This document shows positions 47,161 to 57,900 of a stretch of 64,000 nucleotides of DNA, piece after piece. The stretch's first letter is position 1; every line of letters begins with the position of its first letter. The DNA is from Enterococcus crotali (GTDB taxonomy: Bacteria > Bacillota > Bacilli > Lactobacillales > Enterococcaceae), in assembly GCF_000633635.1 (NCBI RefSeq), contig NZ_AYPQ01000002.1, positions 299,643-363,642 on the forward strand, written 5' to 3'. The translations under genes were made by a program, and so were the position numbers. The notes below the pieces were generated by a model, which had not been told where the DNA came from, ran no database searches, and worked only from the letters and a program-made list of their open reading frames with translations.

Positions 47161-49784
47161 TCCTTGATTTCCCCTTGTTCATGATCATTCAAGTGCTTAG
47201 AGCTTTTTCTGTGTAACCAGTAGACATATAAAGCAAAAATTACGATAGAACCTACGAACAGACTGGCTCCAATAGCAAAGCCTTGCGGAAGATATACAAA
47301 TTCAATCGTGTGTTTTCCTTTCGGGATAGTGACAGCAAGAAATGCCTCTTTAAAAGAATCCACAGTTTCTTTTTTTCCATCAATATAGACAGACCAACCT
47401 TTTTCATAAGGAATCGTAGTCAAAAGAACTTCATCTGCTTTGATCTCAACTTCAGCTTTAGCTTTTCGTCCATCTACAACAAAATCGACTCCATTTTTCT
47501 GCATTTTTTTTACATCTTCTGCAAATTTTTCTGTATTAAGAAAAACAGCATTTGGTCTAAAGATCTCCAGATTCTTTGTTTCTCCAGTAAATGAAAACTC
47601 TACTTCAACAGCTGTCGTCTTATCATAGTAGCCTAAATCATAATATTGTCCGAAATCGGAAACTTTATTGAACATCCGTTGCCCATTTACAGTTGCTGTG
47701 ACATAAGAATCAGTAAATTTAGTAAAACTTGTTGGAACAATACTCACATAACCTTGCGTCTTTTCTGGTACTGTTACTAATAATTTGATTTTCCTTGGAT
47801 GGGAAATTTCTTGTTCCCCCAATGTAATAGTTGAACCGGATTCTGTTATTACAACATCTTCTGAATCAATAATGGGTGCGTCGCCAAAAGAGAAAATTTC
47901 CCCTTCAGTCTGAGCTAGATGGTTAAACAATTCAGTTTGATTTTTAACCGCATTGTCTTCAAAAATAGCCTCATCTGTTAGCACACCTAGTGGTAACGCA
48001 TATTTATTTTCATATAATGTATATTGACCACTTTTTCCAATGGATTCAAAGCCAAATTTACTATAGCCTTCGCCTTTTGCTATATTATATTTCATGCCAA
48101 CAAGAGTATCTGCCAGTATAGTGTTATTTCTATATTGGATTTGCAAATTGGTCCCTAAAGATCGATATCCTAATGTGTTCAAGTATTGTGAGGAATGTCT
48201 ATTACGGATAGAAGAAAACATAGATACGCCACCATAACCATATCTAAAACTATCATTTGAAGAAGTAGGATTGATGTTTTCTAAGCGATAAAACGATTCC
48301 TTATCCTCTGTTTGTGTCACTAACTTTTCTACATCCTTATAAGGTTCTTGGTAGTACTTACGATCTGTATAGCCCCAATCACGTTTGATCCCAATAATCA
48401 TTTGTTGAGTGTTAAAAGTCATTTCACCAGTCATCACAACAAAGAGTATTATTATTGCTACGTTTGCTCGTTTGGGTTTATTCACATAGAAGAACCAAAG
48501 GGCTAAGTAAACAATGAGTAGAGCAATGGTTATAATTAATGTTTCAGTTGAAACCGCACCATATCTTTTTTTATCGGACAAGAACATAAAGACTAGAAAG
48601 AGTCCGCCAACAACTAAAACAATATTCGTTAAACTATTACTGTCATCTTTCGTCAAGACTTCTAAGCTATAGCCACATAATAAAATAACTAAGAAAGAGA
48701 TCAAAAAGCTAAATCTAAATAAAAACATATTAGGTGAATGCATCCCATGCCAAAATAAATTCAACCCACTAATATAGATACTCGCGATTAAAAACAGTAA
48801 TAATGCACCATACCCCAGCTTATTTTTAAGAGCAAATTTCTTTGTGACAAAATAGTAAACACACAGCAGTAACGGGATTAATCCGACATAAACAAATGGC
48901 ATACTTTGGTATTTACTTGTATCATAAAGCCCCACTAGATTTTTTGCTACTAGATCCCAAGCACCAATATCTTTAGTAATAAAGGTTTCTATTTTAGTCA
49001 AACTTTCACCATTCGTCAGCAGGTCTAAAACCGTCGGTAAAATAACAACCATCGAGGCAGCACCGGCTATAAGCGATGTAATCATATAAGTTGAAATTGT
49101 TTTTTTATACTCACTCCAGTTCGTTACAGCTCGAGCAAAAAAGTATAGAAAAGAGAAAACACCTACCATAAAAGCCATGTAAAAATTAGACAAGAATAGC
49201 AATAAATAGCTAATAAACAATAATACAGGTTTCCTTTGGTCCATCACCCGATGAATTCCCAAGATAACTAGCGGTAAGTACACAAATGTGTCCAACCACA
49301 TAATAACTTCTGAATAGGCAACTGCGTAGGACATCAAGGAGTAACTAATACTTAAAGCTGTGATAATCCAGCGATTTAGCTTATATGTATGATGTGCAAA
49401 AAACCAAAATGACAAACCGCTTGCACCAAATTTAAGTAATGTTAAATAATAAAGTGTATCCGGCATATTAACGTTGTCAAAAAAGGCCACTAATGGTGTA
49501 AAAATACCATTTAAGTAGTACGCAGAAAGAGCCCAATAATTAAGCCCCAATGAACCTGACCACGTATAAAAAATACTTTGTTTCCCCTCCAGTACATGTT
49601 TAAAACTTGCATGGAAATTTGAATATTGTGCAAAAGCATCTGATGCCAAGATAGACATCTTACTTCCTGGATAGATTCCTATCTTATAATAAGCAATAAT
49701 CATTACTAGCATAGGAATAAAAATACTTAGTCCCATGAATAATACATTATTCTTAAAAAAATTTTTTATTTTTTCAATCTGCAT
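47157..49784 (-). CDS. YfhO family membrane protein (locus B), intact
   Basis: 875 residues with about 13 membrane spans and a large outer domain before the last span. After the first span, GSKMSILASDAFAQYSNFH carries an acidic residue typical of the first GT-C loop. The C-terminal part has LLTTIPYEKGWSVYIDGKKE, a YfhO hallmark, then a final span and a charged tail. In Bacillus and Listeria, YfhO proteins act with a CsbB/GtcA-type donor pathway to add sugars to lipoteichoic acid. No csbB- or gtcA-like gene is in the window. The acceptor here may be a wall polymer or the surface proteins encoded in the locus. It serves as the reference for repairing locus A yfhO. Confidence 0.85.
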   Translation of the reverse strand: MQIEKIKNFFKNNVLFMGLSIFIPMLVMIIAYYKIGIYPGSKMSILASDAFAQYSNFHASFKHVLEGKQSIFYTWSGSLGLNYWALSAYYLNGIFTPLVAFFDNVNMPDTLYYLTLLKFGASGLSFWFFAHHTYKLNRWIITALSISYSLMSYAVAYSEVIMWLDTFVYLPLVILGIHRVMDQRKPVLLFISYLLLFLSNFYMAFMVGVFSFLYFFARAVTNWSEYKKTISTYMITSLIAGAASMVVILPTVLDLLTNGESLTKIETFITKDIGAWDLVAKNLVGLYDTSKYQSMPFVYVGLIPLLLCVYYFVTKKFALKNKLGYGALLLFLIASIYISGLNLFWHGMHSPNMFLFRFSFLISFLVILLCGYSLEVLTKDDSNSLTNIVLVVGGLFLVFMFLSDKKRYGAVSTETLIITIALLIVYLALWFFYVNKPKRANVAIIILFVVMTGEMTFNTQQMIIGIKRDWGYTDRKYYQEPYKDVEKLVTQTEDKESFYRLENINPTSSNDSFRYGYGGVSMFSSIRNRHSSQYLNTLGYRSLGTNLQIQYRNNTILADTLVGMKYNIAKGEGYSKFGFESIGKSGQYTLYENKYALPLGVLTDEAIFEDNAVKNQTELFNHLAQTEGEIFSFGDAPIIDSEDVVITESGSTITLGEQEISHPRKIKLLVTVPEKTQGYVSIVPTSFTKFTDSYVTATVNGQRMFNKVSDFGQYYDLGYYDKTTAVEVEFSFTGETKNLEIFRPNAVFLNTEKFAEDVKKMQKNGVDFVVDGRKAKAEVEIKADEVLLTTIPYEKGWSVYIDGKKETVDSFKEAFLAVTIPKGKHTIEFVYLPQGFAIGASLFVGSIVIFALYVYWLHRKSSKHLNDHEQGEIKE

Positions 49785-49809
49785 ATATTATTTCTCACTT
49801 TCTTACTGT

Positions 49810-50487
49810 TTAATAGGGTATACCTAGTTTATTAAATGGAAAATACCGATAAAAAACGACTCCTTCAATCTGATCTTGATTAATTAACCCAAAACTTCGA
49901 CTATCATTTGAATGATTCCGATTATCCCCTTGTACAAAATAATGATTCTCAGGAATTTTTTTGTATTGCTTCAATTCTTCTGCAGCATTTGGTGATAATG
50001 CAATTTTAACCATGCCATCTTGTAATTCATCAATTGTGGCAGGAGCATTTTGACTTCTTTGAGAACTGCCATTTGGTAAAAGGAATAAATTATTACCACT
50101 AACCCAAATATCATCCCCTGGAATCCCAATTACACGTTTTATATACGAATCATCTTTTTGCCCCTTTGGCTCAAATGTAATGATTTCATAGCGTCGAAAC
50201 GATTTTTTTTTCTTGATTAAAATTAGATCTTTTTCTTGAAAAGTCGGCTCCATCGATTGACCACTAACTCGATGCACTGAAAAGTTGAAAAGAAAGACAG
50301 TTAATACAACAACAAAAGCGATTAAGAAAAGAGCCTCAGACTGCCATAATCTTTGCGGCAGCCTTTGCGAGTTTATTTTTTGAATAGGTCTCCGTTTTTT
50401 TACTTTTTTTACATACATATTTTTTTTTACACTTTTATAAGAACGAGGTGGTCTTTTTGTTTCCGTTTGCTTTTCTTTATTTACCAT
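49810..50487 (-). CDS. Signal peptidase I, canonical (locus B)
   Basis: 225 residues. A basic cytoplasmic start of ~50 residues leads to a membrane anchor (ALFLIAFVVVLTVFLFNF). The catalytic Ser is in SGQSMEPTF and the catalytic Lys in SYIKRVIGIPGDD. The last box is QGDNRNHSNDSRSFG. It should be active. It is longer than the locus A enzyme because of an insert before the last box. It sits just after yfhO on the genomic plus axis, with a 25-base gap, in the same operon. Confidence 0.9.
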   Translation of the reverse strand: MVNKEKQTETKRPPRSYKSVKKNMYVKKVKKRRPIQKINSQRLPQRLWQSEALFLIAFVVVLTVFLFNFSVHRVSGQSMEPTFQEKDLILIKKKKSFRRYEIITFEPKGQKDDSYIKRVIGIPGDDIWVSGNNLFLLPNGSSQRSQNAPATIDELQDGMVKIALSPNAAEELKQYKKIPENHYFVQGDNRNHSNDSRSFGLINQDQIEGVVFYRYFPFNKLGIPY

Positions 50488-50506
50488 ATTTAATTACCTT
50501 CTATTA

Positions 50507-51166
50507 TTAAAATTGTCGCATACCATGTAGAGGGAAAAAGCGAATTTTCACAACACCAACAATATCCTTCGTCTCAATAAATCCATACTCTCGGCTATCC
50601 GTCGCATATTCTCTGTTATCTCCCAAAACAAAATACTGGCTTTTAGGAACATTACTTACGCCCAATATATCTTTTAATTTAAAATCAGCAACTGCAGGTT
50701 CCTCACTTTGTTCTTCGTTACGTGTGATAAAACGTTCGGCTTTTAGCTCATTATTTATATATAGTTCATTTCCTTTATATTGAATTTCTTCTCCTGGAAG
50801 TCCAATCACTCTACGGATGCTTGTTTCTCCCAATTTATTCTTTATATAAATCAAATCAAAACGTTCGATTTTTGCTGGTTTATAGACAATTAGCCGTTCT
50901 TGGTCATTTAATGTGGGTACCATAGAATAGCCTTCAACTTTAGGGAAAGCTAATAAAAAGACACTAATTAGAACAACAAGCAGAGTTGTCACTACTAGTG
51001 TGATCAACAGCTCAAATAGCAATTTTTTTTGTTTGGCTCTTTTTCGTTTAAGGGCAAGTAATTCCTTTTGCCGCTTTCTTTTTTTCAGGCCAGACTTACT
51101 AGTTTTTTTGTTTACGGAAGCGGTTTGTTGCTTTTTTTGAGGTACAGCTACTCTTTTTTTTTTCAT
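50507..51166 (-). CDS. Signal peptidase I homologue lacking the catalytic Lys (locus B)
   Basis: 219 residues. A Lys-rich cytoplasmic start precedes one membrane span (ELLITLVVTTLLVVLISVFLL). Ser is kept in GYSMVPTL, and the C-terminal box is LGDNREYATDSREYG. The box D sequence is TSIRRVIGLPGEE, with Arg in place of the general-base Lys, exactly as in the locus A paralogue. Two diverged copies with the same substitution argue against a sequencing error and for a selected non-canonical role, for example in substrate handling for the adjacent active peptidase. Confidence 0.85.
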   Translation of the reverse strand: MKKKRVAVPQKKQQTASVNKKTSKSGLKKRKRQKELLALKRKRAKQKKLLFELLITLVVTTLLVVLISVFLLAFPKVEGYSMVPTLNDQERLIVYKPAKIERFDLIYIKNKLGETSIRRVIGLPGEEIQYKGNELYINNELKAERFITRNEEQSEEPAVADFKLKDILGVSNVPKSQYFVLGDNREYATDSREYGFIETKDIVGVVKIRFFPLHGMRQF

Positions 51167-51186
51167 TCAGGCCACCTCAGATTAAA

Positions 51187-51855
51187 TTATTGTTTTTTCT
51201 CCAGAGCAGCTTCGTTAATTTTAAATTCTTTAAATACTTCTTTTTGTGATATTTTTATTTTCTTTATATCGTCTAGATATCCCTTAAATACTTCTTCATT
51301 TTGTAGTGATTCTAATGATTGTGTATGTAAGTTTGTTCCTAGTTGTTTGACCGCATTAAAATAACGGTTTAGAATAATTTGTTTTTCTTCTTTTAAAGTA
51401 GTTGATGCTTTTGTAAAACCAAAGCTAACTAGCTTACCAGAAAGCGTTCCAACGTTTTTAATTGCCTTTTGAGGTGTTTTATTTTTTTGAATATCTTCTA
51501 GTTGTACACTCACTTCATCTAATAAATAGTAGACTTGAACAAGTGACTCTGATTCTTTTCCATTCAACCGATTTTGCTGATAAAATCGGGTGTAAGCGGC
51601 TCCTGAAAAAGCTACTGCAGCAAATAAAAATAATACGATTGACCAGGCAATTTGCTTTTTAACTTTTGATTCAAGCTTTTTCTTATGCATAATCCAACGC
51701 TTGCGTTTCTTTTTATTCTTTGGCGGTCGTTTTTTCTTAAACGTCTTAATTTTTTTTCTATTTCTACTTGAACTAAAAAATAAAGTCAAGCTAAAAAAAC
51801 TAAAGAGAAGTACCCCAGATGCAAGGGCAACAAATGACCAATCTAAAGTACTCAT
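51187..51855 (-). CDS. Two-TM protein with extracellular helical domain (locus B)
   Basis: 222 residues. Span 1 is near residues 7-27. A very basic loop (FKKKRPPKNKKKRKRW) leads to span 2 near 73-88, then an outer helical domain (YTRFYQQNRLNGKESESLVQVYYLLDEVSVQLEDI). It is the counterpart of the locus A protein at 24973. AGGAG lies before the ATG. Family and function are unknown. The fixed position suggests it belongs to the same membrane complex as the DUF916 protein and the peptidase pair. Confidence 0.75.
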   Translation of the reverse strand: MSTLDWSFVALASGVLLFSFFSLTLFFSSSRNRKKIKTFKKKRPPKNKKKRKRWIMHKKKLESKVKKQIAWSIVLFLFAAVAFSGAAYTRFYQQNRLNGKESESLVQVYYLLDEVSVQLEDIQKNKTPQKAIKNVGTLSGKLVSFGFTKASTTLKEEKQIILNRYFNAVKQLGTNLHTQSLESLQNEEVFKGYLDDIKKIKISQKEVFKEFKINEAALEKKQ

Positions 51856-51876
51856 TCTATTCTCATCTCCTCTTTC

Positions 51877-52917
51877 TTAACTTTTTTTCTTCTTTATTTT
51901 TTTCCTCTTTTTACTTTTTAGACCAAATCGAACAATTACAAAGATAACTAGCGCAACTGCGACAACACCACCAAAAATAACCGCAATAAGTTTCCAATTG
52001 ATTCCTTGTTCTTGGACTAAGTTGACGTCTTGATCGTTGTATTTATCTGCATCTTCATCTGTAATCGTAAATTCTTCTTCCCATGTCCATTTTCTATCTT
52101 TTGCGCTCGCTACAACATAGGCTTTATAGTCTCCCGGAATCATTTTTTCTCCATTCATGGAGACAGGAAAATCTACCATACTATTCGGTGCTACCCTCAT
52201 ATCAGCTTTTTTAGCATCATAAAGTACAGCCTCAGAATCCTTTTTAGTAATTTGAACATCCATGGTTAAATCTTCTAAATAAGTTGCTTCAATATTGGAA
52301 AAATTGATAAAAATACTATTACGGTAATTACTTAACCCTGCACTTACACTGTTAAATTTCAATTCTGGTTCTACGACAGTATCTGTTTCTGAAAGGATCA
52401 TTCCGACCATATAGGCGTATTCATTAATAACTCCTTTTTGCTTGGCCCGCTCTTTTTCATCCACTTCCGCCTTCAACTGAATTCCACCGGAGATAACCCC
52501 ATCAAAAGTTGCTTCCGGCATTGTAATATCCAGTTTCAAAGGTACGGTGGTCTTAGCTGGTAAAACAACCTTCTCTGGTCCCTTTACCAAGTCAGTAAAA
52601 TCATATTTTAATGACTTATCATTATCAATAGCTACAGACCCATATTCGATAACACCATTTCCACTTGTTTTGGCGCCATTCAAAGACACAAGAGCCACGA
52701 CTTCCTTATCAGACTCGTTTGTCAAATCAATAGATACTGTTTGTTTTTGTGAAGGCTTCATTCGTAAATCAAAATATCCTACCTCTTGATTAATCTGATT
52801 CTCTGGCTTGTTTACCTTATATGTATAGCCAACTGATGCTTCTGCATTTAGGCTAAACGAACAAACTCCTATTATGTATAAAAATGTGATTGCTATTATC
52901 TTCTTTGCAGTTTTCAT
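51877..52917 (-). CDS. DUF916/DUF3324 WxL-interacting protein (locus B)
   Basis: About 346 residues from the ATG at 52917 (MKTAKKIIAITFLYIIGV), with TGAGG upstream. An in-frame start at 52932 is less well placed. A signal peptide is followed by DUF916 (YKVNKPENQ, GYFDLRMKPSQKQTVSIDLTN), DUF3324 (RNSIFINFSN, VAPNSMVDFPVSMNGEKM), a C-terminal span and a Lys-rich tail. It should bind WxL proteins at the wall and fix them to the membrane. It is closely similar to the locus A protein at 25693. Confidence 0.9.
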   Translation of the reverse strand: MKTAKKIIAITFLYIIGVCSFSLNAEASVGYTYKVNKPENQINQEVGYFDLRMKPSQKQTVSIDLTNESDKEVVALVSLNGAKTSGNGVIEYGSVAIDNDKSLKYDFTDLVKGPEKVVLPAKTTVPLKLDITMPEATFDGVISGGIQLKAEVDEKERAKQKGVINEYAYMVGMILSETDTVVEPELKFNSVSAGLSNYRNSIFINFSNIEATYLEDLTMDVQITKKDSEAVLYDAKKADMRVAPNSMVDFPVSMNGEKMIPGDYKAYVVASAKDRKWTWEEEFTITDEDADKYNDQDVNLVQEQGINWKLIAVIFGGVVAVALVIFVIVRFGLKSKKRKKIKKKKS

Positions 52918-53004
52918 ATTACATAGCCTCATTTCTTGTTTTCATGAGATAAGTTCACCAGCTGTATTAGCCAGTGAACTTATTTAACTCACGTTAATTT
53001 AAAA

Positions 53005-53760
53005 TTATAAAGTTTCCCCCATTGTCCAAGTGATTACAGCATTGTAATCGCCTGTTGCAACTACTTCATTACCAGCTTTAGGAATCGTTAAAACAACAGA
53101 TTCTTTTGCATTTCCTGAATTATCTGCCAGTCTTTCGCCAAATATTAATTCATGTTGACCATAACCAGCATTCGCGGTTCCAGTATTTTTGATGGCAGGT
53201 GAAGATTTACCAAATTCAACTGTTACGCTAGCTTCTGGTGCAGTTGTAGCAACAGCTCCAGGATAGTTGTTTACCCAAGTGTTTTTGTATTCTATTGTTG
53301 CACCGTTCAATTTGTTAGCACCACTTGTGAATTCTGTAGTCATTTTTGCAGACAATGAAAACACACGTGAGTCTTCACGTACATCATAGAACGATACAAA
53401 GTTCGCTGTTTTTACATTGTTACCGTTATCGTATAAAGCTGCATCATACGTATCGTTTGTTGCTGTTAATGCAGTGTGTCCACTACCAAACTCTAAAGGT
53501 GTTACAGCGATGATTCCAAATGTACCTGGATCTGTTTGTGGGAATGTTGGATTCTCCGTAATCACAGAACCTGTACCAGAATCAGGATCTGAAGAATCAG
53601 ATGAGCTGTTTTCTGTTCCAGATGTAATTCCACTAGTGTTAGTGAAACCGATATGGCCTGCTCCTTCAATTGAATTTGCCTTTGTAGTATTTGGTACTGC
53701 CAAAGCAACCCCTGCAACAGCTACTAAAGCCGCGCCGCATAATTTGTGTGTTAATTTCAT
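53005..53760 (-). CDS. WxL domain surface protein (locus B, second WxL gene)
   Basis: 251 residues. The signal peptide MKLTHKLCGAALVAVAGVAL is nearly the same as in the locus A gene. A Ser/Asp-rich linker precedes GTFGIIAVTPLEFGSG. The end is YNAVITWTMGETL, where WTM stands for W-x-L. AGGAGG precedes the ATG. It is predicted to bind peptidoglycan noncovalently and to assemble with the adjacent WxL and DUF916 proteins. Confidence 0.85.
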   Translation of the reverse strand: MKLTHKLCGAALVAVAGVALAVPNTTKANSIEGAGHIGFTNTSGITSGTENSSSDSSDPDSGTGSVITENPTFPQTDPGTFGIIAVTPLEFGSGHTALTATNDTYDAALYDNGNNVKTANFVSFYDVREDSRVFSLSAKMTTEFTSGANKLNGATIEYKNTWVNNYPGAVATTAPEASVTVEFGKSSPAIKNTGTANAGYGQHELIFGERLADNSGNAKESVVLTIPKAGNEVVATGDYNAVITWTMGETL

Positions 53761-53792
53761 TTGTGTTTCCTCCTAAATAATATGTTTGTAAT

Positions 53793-54605
53793 TTATGGTA
53801 GCTCGGATAAAATCCAAGTTATCACCGTTGTGTATTCTACTGCATCAATTTTAGTTGCAGTAGGAATGTTTAAAGTTATTGCATTATTTTGATAAACTTG
53901 CTGATTACCGAAATCAGCATTTAAGACTGGTTCACCTTTTTCATCCACTCTGGGTGTTAAGGTGTTTTCTAATTGAAGTGGATTATTTTCCGATGCTCCA
54001 AACGAAATAGACCAAGTTCCTAAGCCATTACCTGATTTAGCTTTCGCCAAGGTATGTGTCTCGCCAATATTGTTTACTTCAATTATTTCTTTAGAAACAA
54101 CAGGTGCTTTGTCCAAATTGGAAACTGAATTTGCCCACGATTTGTCAAAAGAAAGAAAAGCTCCTTTTAACTCGTTATTAGCAGTATCCATGTTCTGAAA
54201 CTGCATCTCTTGGCGCAGTTGCAAGGTCCAGCCTAATGCTTCAGAGCGTTCATCTGTTATTTGAACAAAATTTCCGCGAGCTGTTGTGTCGTCATGAAAT
54301 AATTGAGCATTTACAGGCAAGCTCATCGCCTTATCAGAAATTCTATTTGCTGAAAAATTCAGCTGTGGAACAAAATCTATGCGTAAATCGCCTGTTGTAC
54401 TTGGGCTTGGTCCAGGATCAACGCTGGTTCCTGGATTTTCTGGGTCTTTAGGACCTCCCTTGTCACCACCATCACTGTCGCCAGTGAAGCTAATGTGACC
54501 TGGACCTCCCTTGTCAGCTTCAGCAAAAACTTTCTGGTTACCAACTGTCAGGTAAAGTAACGCTATCAGAGCGACAAAAGCAGTAACAAAAATATTTTTC
54601 TTCAT
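53793..54605 (-). CDS. WxL domain surface protein (locus B, first WxL gene)
   Basis: 270 residues, the same length as its locus A counterpart. The signal peptide ends near KVFAEADKG. LRIDFVPQLNFSANRI opens the WxL domain. LGWTLQLRQEMQF carries the first W-x-L, and YTTVITWILSELP carries the second as W-I-L. GGAGGG ahead of the ATG overlaps the end of the LPXTG gene, so translation is coupled. Confidence 0.9.
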   Translation of the reverse strand: MKKNIFVTAFVALIALLYLTVGNQKVFAEADKGGPGHISFTGDSDGGDKGGPKDPENPGTSVDPGPSPSTTGDLRIDFVPQLNFSANRISDKAMSLPVNAQLFHDDTTARGNFVQITDERSEALGWTLQLRQEMQFQNMDTANNELKGAFLSFDKSWANSVSNLDKAPVVSKEIIEVNNIGETHTLAKAKSGNGLGTWSISFGASENNPLQLENTLTPRVDEKGEPVLNADFGNQQVYQNNAITLNIPTATKIDAVEYTTVITWILSELP

Positions 54606-54608
54606 GAA

Positions 54609-54953
54609 CTACTCTGCCCTCCTTTTTTTCTTCACCAAAACAAAGCTTAAACCCAAGACTAGTAAAATGCTTCCGCTAATCGTTAAACTCTTTGCAATTA
54701 ATTCACCAGTAGAAGGTAATTTTCCGACCGGTTTAACAGAAGATCCTCCCGAATCCCCATTTGAATTGGTTGGTTCTGTTGTACCTGAGGGATCTGTCGT
54801 ACTCGATGAATCAATTGGTGTATCATCATAAAAAGATACTTTTCCGTTAGTTTGAGCGGCTCCAGCCTCAGCAAAAACCGTTTGACTACTACATGCACCT
54901 ACAATTACTAGAATAAAGGTAGATAATAGTAGATATTTAATTTTATGTTTCAT
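54609..54953 (-). CDS. Small LPXTG-anchored protein (locus B)
   Basis: 114 residues. The signal peptide ends near TVFAEAGAA. A short Ser/Thr-rich linker is followed by LPSTGELIAK, a hydrophobic span and KKKRRAE. It is a CscD-type sortase substrate like the one in locus A. GAGGAGG precedes the ATG at 54953. It probably supplies a covalent wall link for the surface complex. Confidence 0.85.
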   Translation of the reverse strand: MKHKIKYLLLSTFILVIVGACSSQTVFAEAGAAQTNGKVSFYDDTPIDSSSTTDPSGTTEPTNSNGDSGGSSVKPVGKLPSTGELIAKSLTISGSILLVLGLSFVLVKKKRRAE

Positions 54954-54969
54954 TACTATTACCTCCTCA

Positions 54970-57900
54970 TCACTTCGCTTCTGTTAGTGTGTATAAGATT
55001 CTGCAATCATAGTCATCGATTTTTCTGAATTGGTCTTTCGATAATTTAAAGACAAATCCATTCGATTTATTTTTCCACTCAGTTTCACTAACATCGAAAT
55101 CGCCTTGTTTCACATGCTTACTTTTAAGGATCATAGTGCTTGAATCCTTGCTAAGCGGTTTTGTTGTCGATCCATCATTATAGTAAAGGGCATCTTTCAA
55201 CACAAAAGAAGTATCTTTTCTAGAATGCATTTCCGTCGTCAACGTTGCTGTCAGCTCCCATTGAGTTAATTTATCTCTGGTATCTGTTACTGTTAACGGC
55301 TGGTCATATGCTGGTCGGTCTGACTCATAATCACCAAAGTTCATGATTTGGTGATTACTACCAAATTCTAACGTAGCTGGTGCTGATGATAAGAATAAGG
55401 TTCCGTCAAAGAAATAAATTAGATTTGCATCGTCATTTGGTACAACATAAGCATCGTAATCTGGTGGTCGAGATGATAAACGATATAAACCTTCCAACTC
55501 AGCTAATTTATCCTTAACTTCGCTAAAATCATTTTCTAAATGAATTGTTTCACCAATTTTAGCTTTTACAACAACTGTAGCTAATTCATTTTCCGGACTA
55601 AGTTGTTTAAAAGTAATGGTCAAATCGATATATTGTGTATAGTACAGTCGGATTGTCGTTGTTCCTTCTTTAAAGGTGACATTGTCAATAGAATCAGATC
55701 TTGCTGCATCAAATTTATATCTTGATAGTACCTTAACTTTGACATCTGCTTTTTCGCCGATCACACCTTGTAATTCTTCACTTTGTTCTTCAGTGATTTT
55801 TTGATTGATGTCTGAATTCCAATATTCAACAATTACTTTCCCGGCTTTGTTATAATATGCCCGGTATGTTGCATCTCCTGTAATAGTAGAAGGGAGTTTA
55901 TCAGATCTTACTGAATCATAAATATAACCATCAATTTCTTTTGGGGAATAGGTTAATGAAGTATCCTTTTTACCAATAAATATGCTATTTGTTTCGGAAG
56001 CGATTTTAGCATTTGTTCCAGCATCCCAATATTCAATGGTTATTGTATAAACTCTTGCATAATACTGGCGAACAGTTACATTCCCTTCAGTAAAGGTTGT
56101 TGGCATAGCATCAGACTTAGCTTTGTCGAATTCATACTTTGGAATATCTTTTTGTGTGTATTTGACAGCTGAACCAACTTCGCCTTCTAGTATTTCATCA
56201 GAAACACCAGAGATTTTTGTGTTCGTATCGCTATCCCAATATTCTACAGTGACTTTCCCCATAACCTTATCTTTGGTATAGTACAGAATCACTTCTGTAT
56301 TTGTTCCAAAAATAGCTGGTGTTGGTGTTTGTTTGACAAATGTATAGCCTGTACCTACTGCACCTTTGTCTAATTGGGTTTCTGTGATTGCTTCACCAAT
56401 AGTTCCTTCTACCGATTTCGAAGAGATGATTTCTGTTGATGTACCATCTAACATGTACTTCACAGTCATCATAGTCGTTTTAGGATTTTCCGTATAATAC
56501 AGCTTTACTGTTTTATTCGTAGTACCATATGTCACACTACCTAGCGGCTCTGAATCAGAATCAACATACGTGTACCCAGGAATAGATGTTGGTGTAATAT
56601 TGGCAAGAGCACCAATTTCTCCCTTTTGTGGTAAATCTGGTTGAACTGTTGTTGAGATTTTCGCACCGCCTTTGATCCAGTGCTCAACAGTTATAGTACT
56701 TTCAGTTGTTTTCGATTCTGCATAGACTTTATAGACGTTTTTGCTGGAATCAAATTGAACAGTTAATGAATCTGCATTTAATGAACCTGCTTGAATAAAG
56801 TCAAGTTTGTTAAATTCAGTCTCACCAAGACCTTGTTTTAATGCATCAAATGCATTTTGCTTCGTTAGAGTCTTTTTCGTACTATCAAGGTAATCTATTG
56901 AAGTAAGAATGCTGCTTTGTTTTGAATAACTTGTTCCACCGTAGGCATTGTAATTGTTGCTAACTACAGTATCTGCCAATGAGTAATTAGATGCTGATGT
57001 TGGACTTCCCGAACCGTTGTATTTATACAATTCAACAGCCGCATCAGTGATCGGCAAGAATAACTTAGAGGTAGGACTAAAGTTTGCTGACTCTTTGTCT
57101 GTACTAGCAGTAGCTGTTGTCGTTGCCTGAGCCATATCGCCTTTTTTAGGATTGCTGTATTGAGCGGTATCTACATTCATATTGAATGTACCTTCACCAT
57201 CTCCAAGCCCTTTAAATGCCAAATTTTTAGCATCTAATGAAACAAACTCGTCTTCAGTGGAATTATATTCCGTAAACTTGAACGCATTTGTTTTTAGATT
57301 AGCATTCCATGGAAGATACCCAACACCCGTATCAATCGCAGCTTTTAACCTTGCTTCGGCTGTGGTATAGTTACTTTCATTAATATGAACCGCTGACCAA
57401 TCAGGATTTATCCCCTTAATAGTAGCTTCTTGTACATCTGTTATTCCGCCAATCACACCAGAACCGCCCATTCCAGGCGTATGATACATATTATAATACG
57501 CAGCTGCAATAAACGCGGGAACTCTTCCTGAGAATCCCGAATTATATGCTTTTAAACTATCTTCATATTGTTTTAAGACTGCATATTGGCTTGTTCCACC
57601 AATATTCAATTGAAAATCACTTAGTACGATCATCACAGGTGTTGCATCTGAACGGACTTTACCTTCCCCTTCCTTTTTAACCAAATCGGTCACTGATTTG
57701 ATCACCCAAGGAATTGAGTCATTCTCATATTGAGGATTCATTGTGTACATGTTTTGAATGGTCTGTAGATATTGTTTGTTGTCATCGATTTGAAAGAATC
57801 CTGAATCTTTTTGAATGCCATTTCTAGGTAGATACCCCGGAAGCAATTCTGAGTCGAAAGTATTATTATTAGCTTGATTATGTGCAATCAGACGAATACG

